Source: Nocardia transvalensis
GTDB lineage: Bacteria > Actinomycetota > Actinomycetes > Mycobacteriales > Mycobacteriaceae
NCBI RefSeq assembly: GCF_015477765.1
Contig: NZ_JADLQQ010000003.1
Location: 496,001-560,000 of the forward strand
Reading direction: 5' to 3'
Length of the DNA stretch: 64,000 nt
The notes beneath the pieces are model-generated. The model was given only the letters and a program-made list of their open reading frames with translations, searched no databases and had not been told where the DNA came from. Shown in pieces: positions 44,268 through 53,598 of the stretch (position 1 is the stretch's first letter; the number at the start of each line of letters is the position of its first letter). The translations under genes were made by a program, and so were the position numbers.

Positions 44268-47200
44268 TCAGTCGCGGTTTTGGCGGCGGAGCAGTTCGTT
44301 GACGCTGACCGTGCGGCCGGGGGTGTCGGTGTGTTTGCCGTCGTCCGGGTCGGGCGAGCCGGTGCGGCGGCGGGAGGAGCGCAGGTCGGCCATCCACTTT
44401 TCGATGCTGCTGCGGTTGGAGTCGTCCGGCTGGGTGGGCTGGGTCGGCTCCGCCGGTGGTTCGGCCGGGGTGTCCGCCGTCGGCTCCGGTTCGGGGGACT
44501 CGGTGCCCTGGTACAGCTGGGCGCGGCTGGCCGGGTGCGGGGGGACAATGGGCAGCTTCGGCTGCGGCGGCAGGACGCGCGGAGTCGCGCCGACAGGGGC
44601 CGTGGGGGCGGCCGGATCGGCCGGTGCGGAATCGCCCTGTCCGTCGGTCGGTTTCACCAGGCGCGGGGGTGCGGCCGGACGGGAGATCTGCGGGGTCGAT
44701 GGGGTCGACACCGTGGGCAGGGGCGGCGACGGGGGAGCCGCGGGATTCGAATCCTGTTGCGGCGCAGTCGGAGTCGCCGGGGGTGAGGGCGGAACCGCGT
44801 CGGCCGACTTCGGTCCCGGTTGCGCCGGAACCGGAACTACCTGGGGCGCGGCGGACGCCTCCGGAGTGGACGGCGGTGTGCCCGGTGCCGATGCCTCGGA
44901 ATCCGAAGCCGCGGACAGTCCCCGCAGGAGGGTGGGTTCGGGCTGCGCGGTCGCCTCCGGCGACGGGGACTCCGCGGGCGCCTGGTCCAGCCGCTCGGTC
45001 GGCGCCTCGCTGTCGACGTTGCGAATGAACCTGGCCCGCTTGGGCTTGCGGGCGGGTTTGGCCGGGGTGCCGTCGGGCAGCATCGGAATCTGCATGGTCA
45101 CCGGATCGGTGACCGGCGTCGTCTTCACCAGATCGACGACGGCGTCGCTGCCCGGGCGCTCGCCGTGCAGAATCGGCTCGCCGAGACCGATCTTCTGCTG
45201 GATGCGCTTCATCCAGGCCGGGGCCCACCAGCAGTCGTCGCCCAGTAGCTTCATGGTGGCGGGCACCAGCAGCATGCGCAGCACGGTCGCGTCGATGAAC
45301 AGCGCCGCCACCATGCCGTAGGCGATGTACTTCATCATCACCAGTTCGGAGAAGGCGAACGCGCCTGTGACCACGAGCAGGATCAGGGCCGCCGCGGTAA
45401 TGATGCGGCCCGTCTGTGCGGTCCCGACGCGGACCGCCTCGGTCGTGGACGCACCTTGGCTGCGCGCCTCCACCATTCGCGACAGCAAGAAGACCTCGTA
45501 GTCGACCGACAGGCCGTAGACGATGGCCATGATCAGCACCAGGACCGGCGACATGATCGGCTGCGGGGTGAAGTTCAACAGCCCGGCGCCATGACCGTCG
45601 ATGAAGATCCACGTCAGAATGCCCAGTGTCGATCCGAGGCCGAGCGCACTCATCAACGCCGCCTTGATCGGCAGCACCAGCGAGCCGAAGGTCAGGAACA
45701 TCAGCAGCGTGGTGGCGAGCACGACCAGCGCGATCATGATCGGCAATCGCGTCATGAGCGAGTCGATGCTGTCCTTCTGCAGCACCGGCGCACCCGTGAT
45801 GAGGACCTGCAGGTCATCGGGCACATCCATGGACCGCAGGTAGTCGATCGTGGCGTCCGGATTATCGGGATCCTTCAGCTGGGCAGTGGTTTTCCAGACG
45901 TCCGAACCCTTGGGCGGGGAGCCCGGGGTCGGGAACGGCTGCGCCAGCCCGGGGGCCTTCCCGGCCTCCTTGACGATCGCGCCGATCTCTTTTCCGTTGG
46001 TGCCGACGATGACCAGCTGGATCGGATTGGTCCGGTAGCTCGGGAAGAGCTTGTCGAATTTCTCCTGCGCCACCCGGGTCGGATTGTCCGGCGGCAGATA
46101 GCTCTCGCTGATTCCGCCGAACTTCAGATTCTTCACCGGAATGATCAGCAGGAGCAGGATGATACACAGCGGGATGGCCACCTTCAGTGGATGCTTCATC
46201 ACCCACTGGGTGCTACGGCCCCAGAAGCCGTTTTCCACCTCTTCGGCGGTCTTGGTCTTGCGGAACCGCTTGAGGCCCAGCCAGTCCACCCGGCGCCCGA
46301 GGATGCCGAGGATGGCGGGGAGAACGGTAATGGACCCCAGCGCCGCCAGCAGGACGGTCGCGATCGTGCCGTAGGCCAGCGACTTCAGGAAGCCTTGCGG
46401 GAACAGCAGCATGCCCGCACTCGCCGCGATGATCATGATCGCCGAGAAGGTGACCGTCCGGCCCGCGGTCATCACGGCTCGCCGCACCGCGGCGGGAGTG
46501 TCGTACCCCTCCGCGAGTTCCTCGCGGAACCGGCTCACGATGAACAGGCCGTAGTCGATGGCCAGACCGAGACCGATCATCGAGACCACCGCACTGACGA
46601 ACGAATTCACCTCGGTGAAGTTGGTGATGATCCGCACGATTCCATTGGCGCCCAAGATGGTCAGGCCACCGATGATCAACGGCAGGGCCGCGGCGACGAT
46701 GCCGCCGAAGATGAAGAACAGCAGGACGCCTACCGCCGGGATGGCCAACAGTTCCATTCGGTGCGTGTCGGTGGCGATGGTGTCCTGCAAGGTGCCCGAG
46801 ACGGCCTGCAGGCCCGCGACCTGAACATCGATGCCCGGGATGTCGAAGACGTCCTTGACGTCCCGGAAGTTGTTCATCGTGTCGGTGTCGTTGTCACCCT
46901 TGATGGCCAACGCCGCGAAGGCCACCTTCTTGTCGGAGGTGGCCAGGAACGGCGTGGAGGTCGTCTCCGGGTTGTTGAGCCGCCAGTACGAGTAGTTGAT
47001 CTTGGTGATCTTGTCCGGATACTGCTGCGGCAGGCTGTTCAGCGAATCCTTGATCTTGCCGCTGAACTCCGGATCGTCGACGGTCTTCCCGTCCGGTGCG
47101 GTGTACAGCAGCAGGACGTCGCCGGAGTGGTCGCGACCGTAGGTCTCGTCCAACATCTGTGACGCCCGCGAAGCCTGCGAGCCGGGATCGAACCACCCGC

Positions 47201-47321
47201 TGGAGCTGAGGTGTTTCTCCAGCCCGAATCCGTAGCCGCCCAGGCCGAGCAGCGCAACCACCACCACGCCGAGCACGGCGTAGCGCAGTCTGTAGACCAG
47301 GTCGCCCCAGCGGGTGAACAC
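44268..47321 (-). CDS. mmpL3: trehalose monomycolate exporter MmpL3
   Basis: RND-type proton-driven lipid flippase of 1017 residues that moves trehalose monomycolate across the inner membrane. The two proton-relay pairs are visible: D256-Y257 in GLAIDYGLF, the same numbering as in M. tuberculosis, and D607-Y608 in GLSVDYEVF. Two periplasmic porter domains lie between helices 1-2 and 7-8 (GGISESYLPPDN starts the second). KLLGDDCWWAPAWMKRIQQKIGLGE marks the end of the membrane part near residue 690. The C-terminal 290 residues are a proline-, alanine- and glutamate-rich cytoplasmic tail, longer than in mycobacteria as I remember them. GTG shares a base with the NYN stop. Synteny Rv0206c-Rv0208c is kept. 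Confidence 0.94.
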   Translation of the reverse strand: MFTRWGDLVYRLRYAVLGVVVVALLGLGGYGFGLEKHLSSSGWFDPGSQASRASQMLDETYGRDHSGDVLLLYTAPDGKTVDDPEFSGKIKDSLNSLPQQYPDKITKINYSYWRLNNPETTSTPFLATSDKKVAFAALAIKGDNDTDTMNNFRDVKDVFDIPGIDVQVAGLQAVSGTLQDTIATDTHRMELLAIPAVGVLLFFIFGGIVAAALPLIIGGLTILGANGIVRIITNFTEVNSFVSAVVSMIGLGLAIDYGLFIVSRFREELAEGYDTPAAVRRAVMTAGRTVTFSAIMIIAASAGMLLFPQGFLKSLAYGTIATVLLAALGSITVLPAILGILGRRVDWLGLKRFRKTKTAEEVENGFWGRSTQWVMKHPLKVAIPLCIILLLLIIPVKNLKFGGISESYLPPDNPTRVAQEKFDKLFPSYRTNPIQLVIVGTNGKEIGAIVKEAGKAPGLAQPFPTPGSPPKGSDVWKTTAQLKDPDNPDATIDYLRSMDVPDDLQVLITGAPVLQKDSIDSLMTRLPIMIALVVLATTLLMFLTFGSLVLPIKAALMSALGLGSTLGILTWIFIDGHGAGLLNFTPQPIMSPVLVLIMAIVYGLSVDYEVFLLSRMVEARSQGASTTEAVRVGTAQTGRIITAAALILLVVTGAFAFSELVMMKYIAYGMVAALFIDATVLRMLLVPATMKLLGDDCWWAPAWMKRIQQKIGLGEPILHGERPGSDAVVDLVKTTPVTDPVTMQIPMLPDGTPAKPARKPKRARFIRNVDSEAPTERLDQAPAESPSPEATAQPEPTLLRGLSAASDSEASAPGTPPSTPEASAAPQVVPVPAQPGPKSADAVPPSPPATPTAPQQDSNPAAPPSPPLPTVSTPSTPQISRPAAPPRLVKPTDGQGDSAPADPAAPTAPVGATPRVLPPQPKLPIVPPHPASRAQLYQGTESPEPEPTADTPAEPPAEPTQPTQPDDSNRSSIEKWMADLRSSRRRTGSPDPDDGKHTDTPGRTVSVNELLRRQNRD

Positions 47322-48061
47322 TAAGCGACTCCTTGAGCGGGGCGGGAGGTGAGCAGGGCCGACAGCGGTCGGAAGGGCTGCAGCCAGGCTCCCTCTTCGG
47401 GCAGCGAGTCGAGGCTGACCCGGGGCAGCGGTTCGCGGAACACGCCCGGGATGTCCTCGAGATCGATGAACTCGAGGATATCGGACGTCACCGCCCAGCT
47501 GGCGTGCTCACGGAACCCCAGCACCTGCACCGGGATTCCGGTCCCGGCGATCTCCTCGAGCGGTTCGCGGAAGGCCTGACCGTCGGCCGAGGCGACCATG
47601 ATCCCGGCCAGTCCCGCGCCGCGACGGCGTGCTTCGATGTGCGCCAGCATGTCGCTGTCGACATCGGAGTCCTCATCGATCTTGGGTTTGGCGAAGACCG
47701 CATAGCCGACGTTGCGCAGCGCCTCCACCCACGGCCGCACCACATCGGCGGTGCCGGGCGCGATATTGGTGAAGACCGTCGCCTCCGCCTCCACCCGGTG
47801 CACGCTGCCCACCGACAGCTCCGCGGTGCGGGCGAGCAGCCAGCGTCCGAGCGCGTCGAAGCGCGGCCGATAGGCGGCGGTGGGTCTGCCGCCGAGGATC
47901 GCGCCCAAGCCCATATCGAGATTGGGCGCGTCCCACACCAGCAGCACTCTGCGCACATCGGTCCCGCCCGGCAGCCCGGGGACCGCACCGGGCCCGGGGG
48001 AGGTGCCGTTCATGATTTCGGCAACATCCATGACCTCATGCGCCATCTCGCTCACGCTCAT
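47321..48061 (-). CDS. NYN-domain protein (Rv0207c-like), putative RNase
   Basis: Protein of 246 residues with a NYN/PIN-like domain: RRVLLVWDAPNLDMGLGAILGG (first acidic strand, residues 37-58), an acidic cluster KPKIDEDSDVDSDMLAHIEARRR, and IMVASADGQAFREPLEEIAGTGIPVQVLGF. The aspartates in these three places fit a metal-dependent nuclease site. It sits directly upstream of mmpL3, its TAG sharing a base with the mmpL3 GTG, as Rv0207c does in M. tuberculosis. Target RNA unknown; coupling to the envelope gene suggests shared regulation. A 21-base palindrome (48087-48107) lies before its start. Confidence 0.85.
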   Translation of the reverse strand: MSVSEMAHEVMDVAEIMNGTSPGPGAVPGLPGGTDVRRVLLVWDAPNLDMGLGAILGGRPTAAYRPRFDALGRWLLARTAELSVGSVHRVEAEATVFTNIAPGTADVVRPWVEALRNVGYAVFAKPKIDEDSDVDSDMLAHIEARRRGAGLAGIMVASADGQAFREPLEEIAGTGIPVQVLGFREHASWAVTSDILEFIDLEDIPGVFREPLPRVSLDSLPEEGAWLQPFRPLSALLTSRPAQGVA

Positions 48062-48086
48062 GATCGGACCTCGCCCGTGCTCGGCA

Positions 48087-48107
48087 CGATCATGGCGACC
48101 ATGATCG
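48087..48107. promoter_or_regulatory. candidate operator upstream of the NYN-mmpL3 operon
   Basis: Perfect inverted repeat with 9-base arms CGATCATGG and CCATGATCG separated by CGA, 26 bases before the NYN start codon, between it and trmB. Long arms with a short odd spacer suit a TetR-family dimer; a hairpin in the transcript is equally possible. It is followed on the plus strand by TAATTTTT, the main AT-rich patch in this gap. Confidence 0.55.
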
Positions 48108-48137
48108 CTGAGCTAATTTTTCGCTCGCTGCGCTCGC

Positions 48138-48962
48138 TCATGATTCGATCTTCCCCCAAATAAACTCCGTAATGGCGCTACCGGCGCGATGCGCCTTGCT
48201 CTCGAATTTTGTGACGGGGCGTTCGAACCCGATCGGAGCACTGTCGCGGAAGGCGTCCGGATCGCCTCCGGTCGCCTTATTCATGCCGATGAACTGCGGT
48301 TCTGCCGCACCGACCTCGGCGATGTGCTCGGCATAGCCGGCGTGGTCGGTGGCCACGTGCAACACGCCGCCGGATTTCAGGCGACTCGCGATAAGCGACA
48401 TCGTGTGGGGCTGCAGCAATCGCCGCTTGTGATGGCGCGCCTTCGGCCAGGGGTCCGGAAAGAAGACGCGAACTCCCGTCAGCGAATTCTCGGCAACCAT
48501 GTGTTCGAGAACGTCGACGGCATCACCGCGCAGCAGCCGGATGTTATCGATGCCCTCCCGCTCGATGCGCTGCACCAATTGCGCCAGGCCGGGCTTGTAG
48601 ACCTCGATGCCGATCAGGTTGAACTGCGGCTCGGCCTGCGCCATGGCGGCGGTCGCGGTGCCGGTGCCGCAGCCGATCTCGACGATCAGCGGCGCCTCGC
48701 GCCCGAACCAGGCCGTCGCGTCGAGCGGCTCGTCGGACACCTCGCGGCCGATGCGGGGCCAGGTCCGCTCCCAGGCCTGCTGCTGGGTGGCCGTGAGTGC
48801 GCCCCGGCGGGAGCGAAAGCTCGTCACCCGCGGATACAGGCGGGAGCCGGTGACACCCCGGCCGCCTCGGCCCGGGGCCCCGTCGACGGACAGAGAGGCG
48901 GTGGACCGCGGCCCGGGGACTGACTCTGCAGTGTGGTTCGCGGCGTCGTTCACGGCGTCCAT
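48138..48962 (-). CDS. trmB: tRNA (guanine-N7-)-methyltransferase
   Basis: SAM-dependent enzyme of 274 residues that makes m7G46 in tRNA. The binding motif LIVEIGCGTGTATAAMA is near residue 95, IGIEVYKPGLAQLVQRIE follows, and the TrmB hallmark FFPDPWPKARHHKRRLLQP with the catalytic aspartate is near residue 172. TKFESKAHRAGSAITEFIWGK near the end is the conserved C-terminal tRNA-contact block. The first 45 residues are disordered and specific to this lineage. ATG at 48962. Position before NYN-mmpL3 is the same as Rv0208c. Cytoplasmic. Confidence 0.94.
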   Translation of the reverse strand: MDAVNDAANHTAESVPGPRSTASLSVDGAPGRGGRGVTGSRLYPRVTSFRSRRGALTATQQQAWERTWPRIGREVSDEPLDATAWFGREAPLIVEIGCGTGTATAAMAQAEPQFNLIGIEVYKPGLAQLVQRIEREGIDNIRLLRGDAVDVLEHMVAENSLTGVRVFFPDPWPKARHHKRRLLQPHTMSLIASRLKSGGVLHVATDHAGYAEHIAEVGAAEPQFIGMNKATGGDPDAFRDSAPIGFERPVTKFESKAHRAGSAITEFIWGKIES

Positions 48963-49020
48963 TGTCCAGTATTCGATGATTAGCGCAGCAATCGACCGCG
49001 CGACGGGGCGGTCGCCCCGC

Positions 49021-50382
49021 TCAGGCGGCGAGGGTGCGGGCCGGTCGCAGCACCGGCTCGGACTCCTGCCGCAACGGCCGCCCGAGTGCGACTCGCGTTG
49101 CGGTGCCGATCATTTCGAGGAGACCGCGCCAGCTCCCCGGCGCGGCCGCCACGGACCAGACCGTGCGCGTCGTGGTATCGGTCACGGGACGCCCGGCGAT
49201 GCGGTCGGCCAGCCAGTCCAGGCTCAGCGGGGTGGTCAGCGGCAGTAGCGAGAAGTGGTCGCTGAGCCGGTCGCGCACGTAGGCGACGGCGGCGCCGCCG
49301 CGACGGTACCGGTCGACCTGGCCGTCGATGCCGTCGACGTGGATGATCTGGTCGTGGACCGGTTGCACCACCAGCAGCGGACACGCCGGGGTGCTGCCGC
49401 CCAGCCGCATGTCGTCGAACATGGCCCGCAGTCCGGGCTCGTCCAGCACTTCCTCCAGCGGTCGGTGCAGGTGATCGGCCACGTTCTGGTTGGCCAGCCG
49501 CGCCAGCGCGACGATCGGGGTGAGGCGGGCGGCGCTTTCGACCATGCGCAGGCCGCGGGCCGTGAGGTCCTCGTCGATCACCCGGGTCAGCGCCGGGTAC
49601 ACGTTGCGCAGGGCCGCGATCACGATGGCCGGGAATCCCGCGTACCGGCCGCCGTTGAGCCGGATGAAGACCTGCAGCGGATCGCCGACGGGCGCGCCGA
49701 GCACCGCGCCGACGATATCGAGTTCGGGGGCGTAGGTGGGCGCCATCTCCACCAGCCAGGAACTGGCCATTCCGCCGCCCGAATAGCCCCACACGGCGAT
49801 GGGTGTCGCGGAGTGCAGGCCCAGCGGTTCGAAGCGCAGGGCGGCGCGGATGCCGTCCAAAGCGCGGTAGCCGGGTTCGCGCGGGGCGCCGAAGGCTCCG
49901 TGGCGTCCCTCGTGATCGGCGATGCTCACCGCCCAGCCGCGCCGCAGCGCATTGGCGACCAGCAGCCATTCCAACTGGGTGATGGATCCGGGAGCGAAGG
50001 CGCCGCGGCGCAGGGCATACGAGGGTGCGCAACGGTCGGTGACGGCGTCGATGGCGGATTGGAACGCCAGCAGCGGCCGCTGTTCGGCGGGGTCGGCACC
50101 GGCGGGCAGCAGCACGGTGGTGACGGCGGCCTCGGGGCGCCCGTGTAGGTCGTTGCTGCGGTAGAGCAACTGCCAGGCCGAGACCTGCTGCGGCACCAGG
50201 CCCAGCAGGGCCACTTCGACCGGGCGGCTGCGCAGGATGGTGCCCGGCGGCCGAGCGGCCAGATCGGTGGGCGGCCGAAGGAACGGATCCTTCGACGGTG
50301 GCAGTGGTCGCCTCGTGCCGGTGGCCTCGGCCCGGCCGGACGCCGAGTCGACCTGCTCGATGACGTCGCCGATGACGGTCAT
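49021..50382 (-). CDS. lipase, secretory lipase (LIP) family
   Basis: Lipase-like protein of 453 residues, LIP family (PF03583), known from Candida lipases and mycobacterial and nocardial genomes. The nucleophile is in IAVWGYSGGGMASSWLVEMAP near residue 200; the aspartate is in VVQPVHDQIIHVDG and the histidine in RLSDHFSLLP. The family N-terminal block DPFLRPPTDLAARPPGTILRSRPVE is present. ATG at 50382 has AAGGAGG upstream. No signal peptide is visible in front of the domain, unlike secreted members, so it may act on intracellular or membrane lipid. Divergent from the GTPase gene; a strong palindrome (50531-50551) lies between. Confidence 0.86.
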   Translation of the reverse strand: MTVIGDVIEQVDSASGRAEATGTRRPLPPSKDPFLRPPTDLAARPPGTILRSRPVEVALLGLVPQQVSAWQLLYRSNDLHGRPEAAVTTVLLPAGADPAEQRPLLAFQSAIDAVTDRCAPSYALRRGAFAPGSITQLEWLLVANALRRGWAVSIADHEGRHGAFGAPREPGYRALDGIRAALRFEPLGLHSATPIAVWGYSGGGMASSWLVEMAPTYAPELDIVGAVLGAPVGDPLQVFIRLNGGRYAGFPAIVIAALRNVYPALTRVIDEDLTARGLRMVESAARLTPIVALARLANQNVADHLHRPLEEVLDEPGLRAMFDDMRLGGSTPACPLLVVQPVHDQIIHVDGIDGQVDRYRRGGAAVAYVRDRLSDHFSLLPLTTPLSLDWLADRIAGRPVTDTTTRTVWSVAAAPGSWRGLLEMIGTATRVALGRPLRQESEPVLRPARTLAA

Positions 50383-50530
50383 CGCAACCTCCTTCCATCC
50401 CGGCGGCCCGTGGCGCACAGACGCCGGCCGAATCCGGGGACTGCACCGCCGAAGCCGCGCGTCGGCGGTGCCGCCGATCGCCCCAGGGTAGGCGATCGAT
50501 CGACTGACCAGAAAGATCGCCTGCACTGAA

Positions 50531-50551
50531 TTGTGCTGTCGCACAGCACAA
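50531..50551. promoter_or_regulatory. candidate operator in the lipase/GTPase divergent region
   Basis: Perfect inverted repeat with 9-base arms TTGTGCTGT and ACAGCACAA around CGC, about 150 bases before the lipase start and 250 before the GTPase start. This is the main feature of the 418-base gap 50383-50800, which otherwise shows no convincing gene, only small GC-driven open frames and an AT-rich patch near 50680-50720. A repressor site for the lipase is the simplest reading. Confidence 0.55.
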
Positions 50552-50800
50552 ACCATGACGCGTAGTGACGGATTCCCCGCCCGCCCTCGCGATGGTCCGG
50601 TACCGCCCCACCTGCACCGCGGCCGCCCCGGCCCGAACCCCCCAGGACCTGCGCGAAGGCCGCCGAATGTCGAACGACTGTGATACACGGCACATTCCGT
50701 ACTCTGCGATCATGTTTCCGGCGACGGCCCGATCCCGCGCTGCCTACCGACAAGTGGGTGTGCTTCTGACAGAATCGTGCGCCGGAAGGGGGTATTACTC

Positions 50801-51940
50801 GTGTCGACAGGCACCGCATCGTTCGGGCTGGTGAGTGAATACGGCGGGCGCGCACCGGCACTCGATCGGCTGGTCGCCGACCTGCGGCTGAACGCGGGCG
50901 GGGAGGCTCGCCTCGCCGAACGGCTGGTGGGGGCGGTCGCGGCGTGGCGGCGGCCGTTGCGCATTCAGGTGACCGGGCGGGCGGGGGCCGGGAAGAGCAC
51001 GCTGCTGCGGGCCTTGGCGCTCATGTCGGCGGAGGAGACGGCGCCGGTGGACGAACCCGGACGGCCGGATCCGCTGCTCGACGGCGATCTCGTCGTCTAT
51101 GTGCTCGCGGCGGCGCCGCAGCCCGCCGACCGTGCCGTGCTGGCCACGCTGCCGCGCGAGCGCACCCTGGTCGTGTTGAACAAGGCCGATGCGATCGGCT
51201 CCCGCTGGGCCGATGCGGTCGGCGCGGCCGAGCGCTGTGCTCGCGACTTCGGCGTTCCGGTGCTCCCGGTGGTCGCGGAACTGGCCGCGCGCACCCGCAC
51301 CGGCACGCCGACCGAGGACGACCTGCGCACGCTGCGGCGGCACGCCGATCACGCCGATTCGTCGTTCACGCTGTCCCCGGAGCTGTTCGTCTCCGCTGCC
51401 GCCGGATCCGATACCGCCGAACGGCAGGCGGTCCTGGATCGCTGGGGCCGCTACGGCGTCGCCTGCGCGCTGACGGCGCTGCGCCACGAACCACGGCTGG
51501 GCGCGCAGCCGCTGCTGCGGCTGTTGCACGCGGTCAGCGGGATCGACGCCGTGCACACCCAGCTGCATCATCGCTATCAGCAGATGGCGGCCCAGCGCGG
51601 CGGCGACCTCCTGGACGAGCTGGCCCGGTTGGCCGCGGCGGCGATTCCGGATGCGACGGGCGGCCGCGGTCGCGCCCGGGACCTGATCGAGGACTATCTG
51701 GCCGGTGACGAGGCGCTGGGGCTGGGTCTGCACGCCGGTCTGGCCTGTCCGCAGGTGCGGCACCTGGCCGCCGGATACCCGGCGACGGAACCGTCGGACG
51801 CCGACGACGCGCTGGCACGTGCCCAGCGCTGGCGCGCGGTGGTGTCCAGCGATATGCCCGCCCCGGCACGCCGGGCCGCGATCCGGGTGCACAACGGGTA
51901 CGTGCGGATCTGGGAGCGGATGAGCAGTGCCGGACTCTGA
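50801..51940 (+). CDS. P-loop GTPase-like protein (Rv0209-like)
   Basis: Protein of 379 residues with a GTPase-type N-terminal half: P-loop LRIQVTGRAGAGKSTLLRAL near residues 54-73, DGDLVVYVLAAAPQPADRAVLATLP where G3 should be but without DxxG, and TLVVLNKADAIG as G4 near residue 128. The C-terminal half (residues 200-379) is helical, with RHEPRLGAQPLLRLLHAVSGIDAVHTQL. GTG at 50801 follows GGAAGGGGG. It overlaps the next gene by 14 bases. Paired with that gene it matches Rv0209-Rv0210 in place and size; dynamin-like function is my inference, since a lone P-loop would suffice for other roles. Confidence 0.82.
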   Translation: MSTGTASFGLVSEYGGRAPALDRLVADLRLNAGGEARLAERLVGAVAAWRRPLRIQVTGRAGAGKSTLLRALALMSAEETAPVDEPGRPDPLLDGDLVVYVLAAAPQPADRAVLATLPRERTLVVLNKADAIGSRWADAVGAAERCARDFGVPVLPVVAELAARTRTGTPTEDDLRTLRRHADHADSSFTLSPELFVSAAAGSDTAERQAVLDRWGRYGVACALTALRHEPRLGAQPLLRLLHAVSGIDAVHTQLHHRYQQMAAQRGGDLLDELARLAAAAIPDATGGRGRARDLIEDYLAGDEALGLGLHAGLACPQVRHLAAGYPATEPSDADDALARAQRWRAVVSSDMPAPARRAAIRVHNGYVRIWERMSSAGL

Positions 51941-53429
51941 ACCGAGAGCAGCCGCCCCCGACCTGTCGCCGGAGATGGAAGCCGTTGTGGCGCGCTGGAA
52001 TCCGCAGGGCAGTGCGCTCCTGCGGGCGGTACCCGCCGCACCCGCGGCCCCGGGCACGACAACCGTCACGCTGATCGGGCCGGACGATGCCAACACGGCA
52101 CTGCTGCGCACCGAGCTGTCCCGCTTCGAACCGCATGTCCCGATATCCCCGCCGGTCACCGACCCGGCCACCCTGGGAACGCCCCCGGTGGTGGCGCTGA
52201 TCCTGCTCGACGCCGGAACGGCTCTCGGCGCCTCCTTCCTGGACCTGGTGTGGCGGCTGCGGGCCGCGGGAACCCGAATCCTGTTCGCTCTGGACGGGTT
52301 TCATTCCTATGCCGAATGGCGCACGATCCTGGACCGCGACCGTGACCTGCTGAATCAGGTGCTGGACGGCGAGCCGGATATCGTGCCCACCTCCGCGCGG
52401 CTGGCGGTGGCCGCCCGTGGCGGCGGCGATGCCGCCCTGCTCGACAGGTCGGGACTGGGCACGCTGCACGCCTATCTGACCGCCGCGGTGGGCAGCGCCG
52501 CGGGGACCCGCCCGGCCGCGGTCGTCGAACGAGTGCTGGCCGACACCCGCCAGCGCATCCTCGACCAGGCCGAAGCCTTGCGCTCCGGCGCAGCGGTGAG
52601 CCGCCTGCGGGAGGAGCGCGCCACCCTGCTGGCCAACCGCGACGGCGGCCGCGCGCAGGCGATGGCGGCGCTGCGCAACCGGCTGCACCTGGCCCGCGTC
52701 GATCTGCTGCACGAGGTCGGCGCCCGCATCCGCGCATTGAATACGATGGCCCGCGCCGATCTGGAACGGCTCGGTCGCCGTGCGGCGCAGCGCTATCCGG
52801 AACAGCTGCAGCTGTCGGTGGATCAGCTGACCGCCGAACTGGACACGGTGGTCGGCCACCGGCTGGCCGAACTGGCCCGCCAGCTCGAGGCGGTCACCGG
52901 GCCCGCACCCGAGGCGGGTGCGCCGGTGCCGCGCACCGATCCGCCGCCACGGATCGGCCCGGATCCCGAGCCCCGGCACCGCGGCGTCGAGGACCATCTG
53001 ATGATCGCGCTCGGCGCCTCGGCCGGTTTCGGCCTGGGGCGGCTGGTCGTCGCGCCGCTGTCGCTGGTGCCCGCGCTGGATTACGCGACGGTTCCGGTGA
53101 CACTGCTGCTCGGTGCCGGGGTCGCCTACTGGGTGGTCCGGGCGCGCGGTCATCTGGCCGACCGGGCACACCTTCGGCAATGGGTGTCCGACGCCCTGAT
53201 CAATGTGAAGGCTCAGCTCGAGCAGCGGGTCGCCACCGCGCTGGTGGAGGCGGAATCGCAACTCACAGACCAGGTGGTCCGATCCAGTACGGCCCGGGTC
53301 GTCGAGGCCGACCGCCGCGTCGCCGAACTCGAGGCACAATTGCGCCAACTGAAATCGCAACAGCCCGCCCAACTGGCCGCATGCGAACGCGACCTGGCAG
53401 TTCTCGGTACGGCGACCGGCTCTCAGTGA
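51927..53429 (+). CDS. membrane-anchored partner of the GTPase (Rv0210-like), degenerate P-loop, coiled coil
   Basis: Protein of 500 residues. Near residue 46 the run [19 protein letters not shown] occupies the place of a P-loop but has DDAN where GKS/T should be; [36 protein letters not shown] follows like a G domain without its NKxD. So it looks like a pseudo-GTPase. Residues 200-320 are helical and alanine-rich. A hydrophobic hairpin ([21 protein letters not shown] and [17 protein letters not shown]) at about 352-397 anchors it in the membrane. The C-terminal 90 residues form a coiled coil ([20 protein letters not shown]). GTG overlaps the GTPase stop, so the two are made together. Confidence 0.8.
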   Translation: MPDSEPRAAAPDLSPEMEAVVARWNPQGSALLRAVPAAPAAPGTTTVTLIGPDDANTALLRTELSRFEPHVPISPPVTDPATLGTPPVVALILLDAGTALGASFLDLVWRLRAAGTRILFALDGFHSYAEWRTILDRDRDLLNQVLDGEPDIVPTSARLAVAARGGGDAALLDRSGLGTLHAYLTAAVGSAAGTRPAAVVERVLADTRQRILDQAEALRSGAAVSRLREERATLLANRDGGRAQAMAALRNRLHLARVDLLHEVGARIRALNTMARADLERLGRRAAQRYPEQLQLSVDQLTAELDTVVGHRLAELARQLEAVTGPAPEAGAPVPRTDPPPRIGPDPEPRHRGVEDHLMIALGASAGFGLGRLVVAPLSLVPALDYATVPVTLLLGAGVAYWVVRARGHLADRAHLRQWVSDALINVKAQLEQRVATALVEAESQLTDQVVRSSTARVVEADRRVAELEAQLRQLKSQQPAQLAACERDLAVLGTATGSQ

Positions 53430-53598
53430 TCTACGACCGAATCCGGTGCGGAAGGTTTCGACCGGGTACCGAGTGAGCAACCCCATTCCGTACCGCGGGT
53501 CACACCGCGTTAACCTCTTTACACAGGAACCTGGGCGTCCGCTTCGTCCTTGTACGCCGCCCAGCCGGGGCGTGCTGTCGGCAAGCCGGAGCGGGTAC

